Source: Phoronis ovalis (lineage: Eukaryota; Phoronida; Phoronidae). Taken from it: a stretch of DNA of 18,529 nucleotides. A program made the position numbers and the translations under genes. Every line of letters begins with the position of its first letter. The first letter of the stretch is position 1. Positions 1-9,354 of this stretch are shown in pieces. Under the pieces are notes generated by a model. It was not told where the DNA came from. It did not search any database and saw nothing but the letters and a program-made list of their open reading frames with translations. The stretch lies in assembly GCA_028565635.1 (NCBI GenBank), contig JAOXYB010017906.1:1-18529 (forward strand). Reading direction: 5' to 3'.

Positions 1-2498
1 GGTTTAGTAAGTTTTCAAGCAAACATTTTCATTTGAATCACGCATAGGATTTTGACAAATTTAACTCCTTTTTATAAAACAGCCCGTACCTTTTGTTGAT
101 CGAACTATTAGTTTGTCAGTGTTTGCGTAATAAGCTGATAAATGGTACAACGAAATCTAAAAACATTTGTAATCAATCTATCACGTATGGTTATTAGATT
201 TATATTTAATTCTATATACATTAAGTACGTGCTTCTTTTTTATGAATCCTGTTTCTTTTGTTCGATCTCTTTGAATACAATACCTTGAATTCTCGAAAAT
301 TTCGTTTCAAGGAGACCACCTGTACTGTGTCATCAAATTATACAAATTTTTTGAAAAATAAACATTTTAAAATGTAACAAATAATAGAATAGAAAAGGCG
401 TACTGATATAAACTTGCTTAATAACAGCAATCTTAACAATGTGGCTGCTTTTGTGTATAACGCATTTCAATATAGAGATGCTATTCTGTATAAATAAACG
501 AACTGATGTATATTGGACTTAGGTAATTCTATGTTTCTTTTACATTGGTGCTTTTTTGTTTTTCGCTCAATTATTTTTGTTCTGGAATGTAGATTTATAC
601 TGTATTATTCTTTACTAAAGGGCTGTTTAGCCTGGGCTAATAAACTTGTATACTTTATAATGTATAATGGACAAATAGATTAAATATCTTTGTATAAAGA
701 GGATTTCCAAACATTTGTAGAGTGGAAATAGTAGAATCCCTTTCAATAAATGCTTAGAAATTCAGTTATTCGCAACGTTTCTAATCCTCCGAAACCAGTT
801 TACGCTACTATTGTCCCAACAAACAGGATTCCTTGGCGATTTACATGGCTACATCGTGGCTAATCGTTTTATTTCCGTTCAATGTAATGGCTAGAAGTCA
901 GTAACGAAGTAGTCCACGTTTTCCCTGGTCGTTATCACGTGATGAAACATTATCGCTACATTGGGTCCAGTGTAAGCATACGTCATATAAGATTGTCTGA
1001 TGTATAGACAAACAAATAAAATTAATACAGATTGTATATAGATATATATATAATATAAGTTTATTTACAAATTAACATTAGGCGACTATATGTGCCTTTA
1101 TTTTTGCTGTTCTACAAGATATAAAACAGAGGCATAATCATACAAATATTATTATCAGATCTTAAAGTTTCATACCGTTGATTATCGACTTTTCTGAAGT
1201 CCATGATATACATATGCAGCAAAATTTCAAACTATTTGTGTGGCACTACAAGAATACTGGAAAATAGCTGATCAGGTATATACAATTCATTAATACAAAT
1301 AACACTGACTGAACAACTAAAAAGACACAGCTATTATAACCTCTTTAAAATAATATAATATTAAATACTTCTAATCAGTACATCAATGATAAAACATTAT
1401 TTGAATGGTTCAAAATTTACATCAAAATCAAATCAAAGTGTAAGATTAATTAGCACCATGTTTATTGGTATCGGCAGTATGCCTATTGCGCATTTGATTT
1501 GATTTTTGAGGCAACTTGCAGGCATATCCACTTGCAAGGTTTACTGCAATATTTTTACATTATATTATTAAATAGCTATTAAATAAAAAGTTTATAACAT
1601 ACAAGATTATAATAGCTTATAATTCATACGTGGAAGCATAGTGTGTACAATGTGGTTCCTTAGAAAAAAATATGTATTTATTTGCATGGCTTTTTAGACA
1701 TGACGAAGTAAATAATCTTCTCAGGGAAACAGTATGAACAGTAAAGCCTGAACCAAACCGATCCACTAATAATACTGTCTAGTACATTTGAATGCGAATA
1801 TTAAGTTTAATGTGTCAAACATTTTTAATCAGAAATGATTCAGGTCATTGTTTTTCTAAAGAAAACTCGTTTCCTTTGCCAGCATGTACTGCTTAAAGGG
1901 CTAGGTACCCATTATTGCATATTTTTAAGTACAATAAATTAAGCTTTTGAGAAAGCATTTTTGTTAATTTCTTAATTCTATAAGTGTTTTTTTGCGAAAC
2001 TTTATCTCATATTATGCATCATAAGTTCTCTGTTTTCTTTTATATTCTGTAGTACATCTTATTTATAAGATATACATGTCTGCTTCATAAGTATTCCGTA
2101 ATCTTCATGTCTAGACTACAATTGATCTTGTTAGTTGCAATATGTACCGGTATCCTCTCGATTTTCGAACATAAAATTATGCCACGCAGTTCCCATCATT
2201 GCTGACTGACTGACTGGGTAATGGACTATTTTGCCTCAACGAAAGCCTTAGATATAAACATATTAATTAATATACATTTATTAAATTGTTTACACTTGCA
2301 TCCATGAAGTACACTTTATGCGTAGATGATTTGAAGGTTGTGATTTAAGCTTATAAACTTGAATGGGGAGGATTTCAGGGCATTAACATACATAGATTTA
2401 TTCTTTTGACGCGCAAGAAATGTTTACGTGTTTGTTGAAACCGTCATATTAACTACATTATCGCTTTATATTGTATACGTAAATGATTGGTCTATTTA
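1..2498. other. AT-rich non-coding stretch, no gene recognised
   Basis: No open frame of useful length and no recognisable domain or RNA gene is seen on either strand. The stretch is AT-rich, with short AT runs such as the one near 1039-1060. A 14-base inverted pair (about 1424-1437 and 1493-1506) flanks a loop of about 55 bases. A perfect ATCACGTGA E-box-type site sits at 934-942, about 5 kb from the first recognised gene. The region could hold an intron or UTR of an off-window gene, but nothing in it shows this. Confidence 0.6.
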
Positions 2499-2746
2499 GG
2501 GTTGCTCCTATAAGGGAGCAAGCCTATTGGTTTTGTATGATTTCTTTCTTCTTTTCTTTTTCTTTTTCTTCCAATTTTCAGCAAGCTATATCTCGAAGAC
2601 GGTTACAGCTAGGAACCCCGACCACCCCTGGGCTAGGAACTTGATGTATGACATCCCTGGGTTAGGCCATTGTTGACCTTGAGGTCAAAAGGTCATTTGA
2701 AGGTCAAAGGGGGCACTGAGCATATTTTTAGATGGGGGAGCAAACC
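2499..2746. repeat. Probable dispersed repeat with short inverted ends
   Basis: The stretch opens with a small palindrome (TTGCTCC, six-base spacer, GGAGCAA, at about 2502-2521), continues into a pyrimidine-rich run (2541-2572) and a more GC-balanced body, and closes with GGAGCAAACC (2737-2746), nearly the reverse complement of the opening GGTTGCTCC. The body contains a short iterated GGTCAAAGG-type motif (about 2680-2710). The layout resembles dispersed elements of marine invertebrates that I remember only by general appearance. Family and exact ends are uncertain. Confidence 0.4.
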
Positions 2747-2862
2747 AAATTCAAAATATCCACCCACTTATAAGGATTTTATGGTTTTCTGCCACAAAAA
2801 GGACTCATTTTTAAGATTTCCTTTTGGAAAAAGCCTTTAACTGAAATCATGAAAAAATGACC

Positions 2863-3425
2863 CATGGTGTTTTACACTTTTATCACGACCAGCAGTGTGA
2901 AGGATTGGATTCGTGGTATTTTACACTTTCATTACGACCAGCAGTGTGAAGGGTTGGTTGGATTCGTGGTATTTTTATTACGACCAGCAGTGTGAAGGGT
3001 TGGATTCGTGGTATTTTACACTTTTATCACGACCAGCAGTGCGAAGGGTTGGATTCGTGGTATTTTCTACTTTTATTACTACCAGCAGTGCGAAGGGTTG
3101 GATTCATGGTATTTTCCACTTTTATCACGACCAGCAGTGTGAAGGGTTGGATTCATGGTATTTTACACTTTCATTACGACCAGCAGTGTGAAGGGTTGGT
3201 TGGATTCGTGGTATTTTTATTACGACCAGCAGTGCGAAGTGTTGGATTCGTGGTATTTTACACTTTTAATGCGACAAGCAGTGTGAAGGGTTGGATTCAT
3301 GGTATTTTACACTTTTATTACGACAAGCAGTGCGAAGGGTTGGATTCGTGGTATTTCACACTTTTCTAACCTGAAGTATGATGGGTTGCACTGATGGTAT
3401 TTCACTCTCTTATCACGACCATTTA
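2863..3425. repeat. Minisatellite, ~49-bp unit, 10-11 copies
   Basis: A unit of about 49 bases recurs, recognisable by GGATTCGTGGTATTTT, then CACTTTTATCACGACCAGCA and TGTGAAGGGTTGG. Unit length varies: from 2904 the next units start at 2957 (53 bp), 3000 (43 bp) and 3049 (49 bp). The 43- and 53-bp variants form a block that recurs 243 bases later (2904 and 3147), so the array has higher-order structure. The last copy, after 3367, is diverged. Open frames across the array are by-products of repetition. Confidence 0.95.
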
Positions 3426-4022
3426 TTTGCACTTATGTCAAAGTCACCTGGTTAGAGCAGTATTTATAGCACTAATTGCATATTTCTATGTTAATTTCAT
3501 TTAATTGTCCAACATTTTTACAAGAGGTTTATAAGCAATTGTGCCCCTTAAAATTTGTTGTTTTGTAAACATGAGTGAAATATCCGACCCACATAGGCCC
3601 GTCAGATGAGGGGGTGCGTTGGGTGCGAATGCACCCCCCTTTTCAACTAACAGGAACATTTGTTTACTCCCTAATCTCGGAATCAACCGCGTAGTTAAGT
3701 GGCAGGAGGTTACATAATTACACAAGAGTCGATCACCATAGGTGTGGAAAGAATAGCCTCTTTTGCCCTAATTACAATAGAGGTATGTTTGTACCAATTA
3801 CTTGTCAACATTAGTCAACCCTTTTATTTGATGCCAAATATCCTTATCATTATTTATTAACCTAAATCACTATTTAATTACAGTAGAAGTACTTTTGAAA
3901 ATTCAAATTATACTGCGTTTTGTATTAATTACTCATTGACTTGTCGTCATTATTTGCCCTATTCACTGCTTAAGAATTCATTATGCATCAATGAAATATG
4001 GAACTTCAAAGCATTATATATT
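3426..4022. other. Intergenic stretch, no gene recognised
   Basis: AT-rich DNA with one GC-richer patch at 3590-3645. That patch holds a perfect hairpin, GGGTGC-GAAT-GCACCC (3621-3636), followed by a C run and TTTT. A 74-codon minus-strand frame (3501-3725) crosses it but matches no family I know. The patch may be a fragment of a dispersed repeat. Confidence 0.5.
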
Positions 4023-4489
4023 TATAAGTGACGCAGTCTGAATAAATCCATCCGTTAGTGTTCCATACCTTCTCAACTAACGTCTGGGCTTAATCGTAGC
4101 CAATTTTTGTTATATCCTTCAATTTAACAAGAGCGAAATAATTACGCCATTAATCTTTTGCCAACCAAGATAAGCATTTTTCTCTGCGTGATCCATCGTC
4201 GCCTACCACGTCTGTTCTATCATTATGACTCGTTCTAGGTATCGCCGGGGAGCTTGCTTTTTGCTTGGCGGACTAGTACTATATATAGATAAACCCTGGC
4301 AGCACACCTTAGTCCACTGTTTTACCTATTATTGTAAGCTGCAATTTGATTGGTGTCAAGACATTCGTGACACTTAATATATAAATAAAGGGATTACCGT
4401 TCTTCTGCTTTTCGAGATAATAAACAAAAATTAGTTGAGAGGGTTCGGAACACTAACGGATGGATTTATTCAGACTGTAGATGACGCTA
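4023..4489. mobile_element. Inverted-repeat element, MITE-like, non-autonomous
   Basis: Two 46-base arms, 4034-4079 and 4432-4477, are inverted copies with 43 of 46 positions matching. The left arm starts CAGTCTGAATAAATCCATCC and the right arm ends with its complement. Outside them a shorter inverted pair (TATAAGTG at 4023-4030 and CACTTATA at 4482-4489) extends the symmetry, interrupted on the right by about 11 extra bases. The interior of about 350 bases codes for nothing recognisable. Size, symmetry and lack of coding fit a miniature inverted-repeat transposable element. I could not fix a target-site duplication, so superfamily and exact ends are open. Confidence 0.75.
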
Positions 4490-4753
4490 ACCACTTATAT
4501 GCCATTTTCTCATCTTTATTCGGCATGTACACACTGAGACCAGAAATAAATGCGCCAAGTTTAACATTTCATAAAAATTTGCTTTTTCAAAAGAAACTTT
4601 CCAAATTTGAAACAAATAAAAATAAAGGTAATACATTTCTAATTGGAATATTATTAGAATTTCTCAAGCAAACTTGTGTTGTTTTTGCATTTTTTGTGGA
4701 TTATAGCATTTATGAGATAAGCATGAACAAATTTAATAACGGCTGATATCAAA
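4490..4753. other. AT-rich spacer, no gene recognised
   Basis: A spacer between the inverted-repeat element and the SINE. A plus-strand frame runs from within the element's right arm to 4746, but it has no family resemblance and starts on a non-ATG codon. Confidence 0.5.
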
Positions 4754-5235
4754 GAGCTTTGTGGAGCAGTGTTTATCACGTCCGCCTGTCATGTCAAAGA
4801 TCCCGGATCCGATCCTGGGCTGTATATATACATGCCTTTCAAGGTAAAAAATTACATGGCTCTCAGCAGTAGGGACTGTGTATCCCTCGTGGTTCGGATG
4901 ACTACGTTCAATGACTGTCCCTTCTCTGTGAGGTCTATCTCTCAGGGACGTTAAAGAAGGGCAATTGACTTCGGTAAATGACCATCATTTAGACCTTCCA
5001 CTCCTTTCTTTCAAATTTATTTTCACTCAGGCGTAAATCCGTACCTGCGAGGGTGTTATTGAATTGTAAGTTTGCTAAGTGTAGTGTGCTGAATACGGAA
5101 GCCTCACCGTATGTTCCCCAGGGAGTTGAGACTGTTCTTGCAGTGAACAAGTCCATAATCAGGGGGTAATTGTGTAAAAAAAAGTCCTGTGTAGTTTATG
5201 TAAAGCCGCTTTGATTTACTATATAAAAAATACAT
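4754..5235 (+). mobile_element. tRNA-derived SINE
   Basis: The head resembles a tRNA gene: an A-box-like GTGGAGCAGTGT (4761-4772), then GTTTATCACG and CCGCCTGTCA as in tRNA-Val/Asp D and anticodon arms, then a B-box-like GGATCCGATCC (4805-4815). The cloverleaf stems are degraded, so it is not a working tRNA gene. A body follows, and near 5203-5226 a tail of the form CCGCTTTGA...CTATATAAA, which I recognise as a common 3' end of invertebrate SINEs. The A and B boxes would have served as an internal Pol III promoter. The exact 3' end is uncertain. Confidence 0.65.
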
Positions 5236-5649
5236 TATATGCAACACTGATTTTTTATTTTGCACCATCTAATATTTTAAAACAATGCTTTAATTATGAC
5301 TTTATTCTCAACTTAGAGAGATGATTTTATGCTCAAAATGGAGGATGTATCACTCATTAAAAAATTGGCCCTTAAACGGGCCCTGTACCAACGCCGCATA
5401 CTGAAGGGGACGCCCCTGCTGGACCCTCTCCGCATGCTGTTTCTCGTCGTGCTAGCTGCCTCCGACAGTAATGGTCCAAGATACATAATTTACTGCAAAC
5501 GCAACCCCCCTTTTGAAAAAGTGTTTGACAGCCCGGCCAAAGTGGGATATTAACGAGGAATAGAAATAACGAAAAATTAAATTAGAAAGAGAATAATTCG
5601 AATTACGATAAATTGGTTCTCGACGCCACCGCTGAGACACAATGTGAAG
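5236..5649. other. Upstream flank of the HMGR-kinase gene, no gene recognised
   Basis: This holds a GC-richer patch (5379-5540) with open frames on both strands (5329-5553 plus, 5452-5640 minus). Neither translation resembles a family I know. The C-run/TTTT stretch at 5504-5516 is similar to the one at 3631-3643, so both patches may come from a dispersed repeat. Confidence 0.4.
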
Positions 5650-5669
5650 GATGTGACTTTCTCCCTGTG

Positions 5670-5680
5670 ATCACGTGTGA
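5670..5680 (+). promoter_or_regulatory. E-box (ATCACGTGTGA) upstream of the HMGR-kinase gene
   Basis: A CACGTG core at 5672-5677 sits inside ATCACGTGTGA, close to the ATCACGTGA site bound by SREBP-type bHLH factors, which control sterol-pathway genes including animal HMGR. It lies about 300 bases before the first ATG and about 140 before the likely 5' UTR donor. A single short site can occur by chance; its role here is inference. Confidence 0.25.
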
Positions 5681-5819
5681 TAGATGTACTCAATTATAAG
5701 CGTGTTGCAGTTTGAATATGACTCAGAACTAATCTTCTACACGGATCTAAGGTGCATGTGCGAGAGGATGACAGCGATAGAAAAGCTTAACAGTTCATTA
5801 ATTATCAATATGTACTCAG

Positions 5820-5977
5820 GTAAAGGTAAATCTCCTGAACGAACAGCCGATTGGTTACAAATTCATTCGCGTTTATGCCAGTAAAGAATATGAAAGACAG
5901 TTACAACGGGGTATTTAGGAACAGTTGCGATATGTTATATAGTAGAAATGCTATACGATACCCCATTTCTGTTACAG
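5820..5977 (+). other. Probable 5' UTR intron of the HMGR-kinase gene
   Basis: A strong donor, CTCAG|GTAAAG, begins at 5820, and an acceptor, TTTCTGTTACAG, ends at 5977. In the only phase that would keep the main frame open across this junction, the upstream sequence has a TAA near 5788 and no ATG after it. So this exon contributes leader and not protein, and initiation falls at 5979, one base after the acceptor, or at a later Met. RNA reads would settle it. Confidence 0.5.
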
Positions 5978-5978
5978 A

Positions 5979-8900
5979 ATGCTGCACACAGTGATGAAGA
6001 AGTCTGTCGTAGACCGCGTGAAGTCTGTCGTAGACCGCGTGAAGTCTGTCATAGACCGCGTGAGCAAAGTCAGGAAGCAATTGTTAACAACTTCAGCACA
6101 CAACATGTCTGTTACTTCTGAAGCCGACAAAGATGTTGATTTGTACGGTTTTCCACGAATTCCGCACAGAGGTCACTATACAAGAGAAAAATGTGACCAG
6201 CGTAGAAACTGGGCGGAACAATTCATTGGTACATCCTTACCTTCGCTTGAAGGATGGTGGGGACCGCATATGACGACAGAGCCCGATGTTTTAAATGGAA
6301 ACATTGAAGCACCGATTGGCCTCGTAAGGGTACCGCTGGGGATTGCCGGCCCATTAAACTTTTATGGAACATACGCTAAAGGTTTGATATTAGCTCCAAT
6401 GGCCACCACTGAGGGCGCTTTAGTTGCTTCGACCACTCGAGGATGTACTGCTATCAATGCGTCTGGAGGGGTGCGCACTCATGCTGGACAGCAACGAATG
6501 ACACGTGCTCCAATATTTCTAACGGACAGTCCGGAGCAAGCTTCATTTCTTTCTGCCTGGCTCTCGAATTATTACTTAATTCAACAACTTCAAGAAGAAG
6601 TCATCAGTAAAACTTCTGGTTCTGCTAAGTTGATGTCCATCCTTCCTATAACCGACATAAAAGTAAGTCCAGATTTAATTGTTTTAGTATTTCTAAGAGA
6701 AGTTATTAAGTAATGGTACTCCCCAATGGTGGTTTAATACTGCTCAAAAAAAGCTTAAAAACTGACAACTTTTAACTGACCTTTCTTCTTCAAGCCGTCC
6801 AGAGACTGTTTATTAAAGCATAAAAGGCATGAGCTTCATTTCGGATGATCGCGGTACTCGAAAGCATAAATTGTTATTGTTATTATGCCCTCACGTGAAC
6901 TCGAAACTTTGATCCATGTCGTATGTGACATTATCGTTCCATATCGTATGTGACATTATCGTTCCATATCGTATGTGACATTATCGTTCCATATCATATG
7001 TGACATTATCGTTCCATATCGTATGTGACATTATCGTTCGCTATGATAAGAAAGTAGTAATAATAAACTGTTGATACACTTAGGTATTTATCACAGTGCT
7101 GTAACGTACCCATCTGAAAAATCACCACATATCTATAAAAATGTAATTGTACATATTCCAAAATTCACTCCTGATCAAACAAGATCGTTCCCACAATTTA
7201 CCAGGATTCATTTATTAACGCGAAGAGTTGTAGACCATAAGGTTCAATTTTAATTCCACGTAACTTAGTGTATGCTGATAGTTTATTGTCACATTGATAT
7301 TCGCATAATCAATGAATAATCAGCACTTTTATTGGTCTCACAGTTATTTCACTATATATTAAACTTGACTAATGTCTGTGAATGTTTTCCAGGCTGTCCA
7401 CGCTCTGTTCATCTATTCCACTGGTGATGCTGCGGGACAGAATATGGTTACTACCACCACATGGAACGCTTTGCATTGGCTGGCAAACAAAATTAAAACT
7501 GAACTTCCTGATTGTAAAATAAGTCTGAGGAAATATTGGATCGAAGGAATGATGACAGGAGACAAGAGAAGTACCACTGCTAATCTGTTATTGGGAAGAG
7601 GTACAAACGCATCGGCCATTGCCGAAATACCAGAATCCGTACTGAAAAATGTCTTAAAAATTGACATTGATTTGATGCTAGAATTTTGGTCGCATTTTAG
7701 GCGCATGACCGAACGCACTGGAGCTCATGGGTCAAATGTTAACGTATCTAACATTCTTGCTAGTATATTCACTGCTACAGGGCAAGACATAGCGTGTGTA
7801 CACGAATCGTCTCTAGCTCAGTTGAGTTTGACAAGATGTCAGATTGGCTGCGAAGACGGTATTCAAGCTGAAGTGAATTTTCCTTCATTAGTTGTTGGCA
7901 CAGTTGGTGGCGGGACAGCTTTGCCAACGCAGGCGGATTGTTTAAAAATGATGAAATGCTATGGAGTTGGCAAAAGTTCTCAACTCGCCGAGGTCATTGC
8001 CGGCTACGCGTTAGCTTTAGATCTGTCAACTCTCGCGGCATTAGCCTCCGGTCAGTTTGCTACAGCTCACGAACGTTTGGGCAGGAATCGGCCGAACACC
8101 GGTCTATTACCACGTCATATAAATGATTCATTTTTACAAGAGATGTTGTCTCCAAGTTTGAAATTGAAATCTTGGAAACCTTTAGATATAGATGCGTCGA
8201 CATCTATTTTATCAGATATAACAAAGTCTCAGCGGTCTATGAAGAAACTTATCGGCCATTTCGGTTTTGAAATAGACTGCTCTGACGAGGAAAACAGAAG
8301 CAATTTGATGTTAATTGTGCTGAAATCGAAAGCAACAGACGGAGAAGTTATAAATGCATTGAACAAAATTGCGCAGGCATGTGGGGGTGCAGTAGCTTCT
8401 TCGTATGACAAGTTTAAAGAAAAAACAGGGTTCAAAAATGTCCACAATCGTGAAGTAAAAGTTTACTCGTTAGCAAAAAGGTCTGTTCCATTTAAAGAAA
8501 TAACTCCTGTCGTTTATTTTACTCGCAAGGACGAAGCAAACGAGCAGTATCTTATCGCTACGGAATACCTGATTGAAGATAAATTCAGCCATTTAAATAC
8601 CATAGATGATATAACTGCATGGGATGATGAGGCTATCAAGCAAGTTCTTTGTGATATGGCTCATTTTCACAGCTATTATTTCAATAAGCCAGAGATGTTG
8701 CATTCAGATCTAGGTGATGTTTTAGAAGAGTATAACACGTCATCACGTGTGGAAGAGCTAAAGCCTCTCTTCCATGATTTAGCGCAGTACAATTCCATGG
8801 AGTTTCCAAAGATGTGGACACCCAATCGCGTAGCAACGGTTAATAAGGTTCTTCAAAACATACCACTGATATGGGATTCTATGGAACAATATCCAAAAAC

Positions 8901-9354
8901 TTTAGTCCATAACGATTTTAATCCAAGGAATTTATGCCTGAGAAAAGGTCAGCCGGAACTTCATATATCACCAAAGCTATGTTTGTATGACTGGGAACTA
9001 TGCGCAATGAACATTCCACAAAGAGATTTAGCAGAATTCTTATTGTTTACTTTACCTTCCAACAAGGTTTCTGAAATCAAGAGATACATGTCCTTTTACA
9101 GTGAAGTACTTCAAGAGGAATGCCTCAATGATGGCGTCGAAGGAGATGCATTTGTTGGAGACATGTTTTCACAAATGTTTGATTATTGCGTCATGGATAT
9201 GGTGATAAACCGCTTGGCTTTGTACACTATGGTTTTGTACACCATGGTTCATACCTTTAAAGACTACCGATTTCTTGACAGAGTTGTTTCAAACGCATTT
9301 GATTATTTAGATTTAGTTTCAGATCGGCATCCAAACATTTTAAAATCAAATTAA
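5979..9354 (+). CDS. HMG-CoA reductase catalytic domain fused to an APH/choline-kinase-like kinase
   Basis: Coding exons are 5979-6662 and 7393-9354 (881 residues from the first ATG, 839 from Met43). The first domain (about residues 55-480) is class I HMG-CoA reductase, which reduces HMG-CoA to mevalonate with NADPH. Visible: GNIEAPIG, catalytic Glu145 in TTEGALVAST, GDAAGQNM (239-246), the Asp285-Lys286 pair, Asp360 in TGQD, VGTVGGGT (396-403) and the catalytic-type His454 in AHERLGRNRP. The second domain (about 525-870) is an aminoglycoside/choline/ecdysteroid-kinase-like phosphotransferase: N-lobe lysine near 539, Glu582 in HNREVKVY, hinge ATEYLIED, catalytic loop HNDFNPRN (734-741, Asp736) and metal-binding Asp761 in LYDWELC. 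There is no eight-helix membrane domain as in animal HMGR, so it is probably soluble. Three 7-residue repeats lie at 8-28. The acceptor just before the first ATG leaves an unseen upstream coding exon possible. The kinase substrate is unknown. Confidence 0.92.
6000..6062 (+). repeat. Three in-frame 21-bp tandem repeats in the HMGR N-terminus
   Basis: Copies at 6000-6020, 6021-6041 and 6042-6062 encode KSVVDRV, KSVVDRV and KSVIDRV (residues 8-28). The first two are identical and the third differs by one base. Valines recur at alternating spacings of 4 and 3, as in coiled-coil heptads, with basic residues on other faces. It may be a short amphipathic or oligomerising helix, or an organelle-targeting presequence. 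None of these is proved. Confidence 0.95.
6663..7392 (+). other. Phase-0 intron inside the HMGR domain
   Basis: The donor AAAA|GTAAGT starts at 6663 and the acceptor TGTTTTCCAG ends at 7392. Joining 6662 to 7393 gives ...LPITDIK|AVHALFIYST..., which places the region from AKL to TGD at the same spacing as in animal HMGR with no gap. That is good evidence for the junction. The intron contains the 25-bp tandem repeat at 6915-7039. A 60-codon frame at 7071-7253 looks fortuitous. Confidence 0.9.
6915..7039. repeat. Five copies of a 25-bp tandem repeat
   Basis: Units of CATATCGTATGTGACATTAT plus CGTTC start at 6915, 6940, 6965, 6990 and 7015, with one or two substitutions between copies. The array lies in the HMGR-kinase intron, away from both splice sites. 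Near-identity indicates recent expansion. Confidence 0.97.

Noticed and set aside
2913-3369. Two overlapping plus-strand frames with repeats like GWIHGILHFYYD
   Set aside because: They are shadows of the 49-base minisatellite; frames change with unit length and no domain is present.
4435-4746. 103-codon plus-strand frame beginning inside the inverted-repeat arm
   Set aside because: It begins on a non-ATG codon within a transposon arm and shows AT-driven composition without motifs.
4754-4825. Functional tRNA gene
   Set aside because: The A-box and B-box are visible but acceptor and anticodon stems do not pair properly, and a SINE body and tail follow.
5684-5884. 66-codon frame upstream of the HMGR start, considered as a first coding exon
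   Set aside because: Spliced at 5819 to 5978 it would enter the wrong frame and stop within a few codons, so it cannot encode the HMGR N-terminus.
7413-8447. Minus- and plus-strand alternative frames over the HMGR exon (7413-7718, 7938-8126, 8229-8447)
   Set aside because: They are shadows of the well-supported HMGR-kinase frame and carry no motifs of their own.
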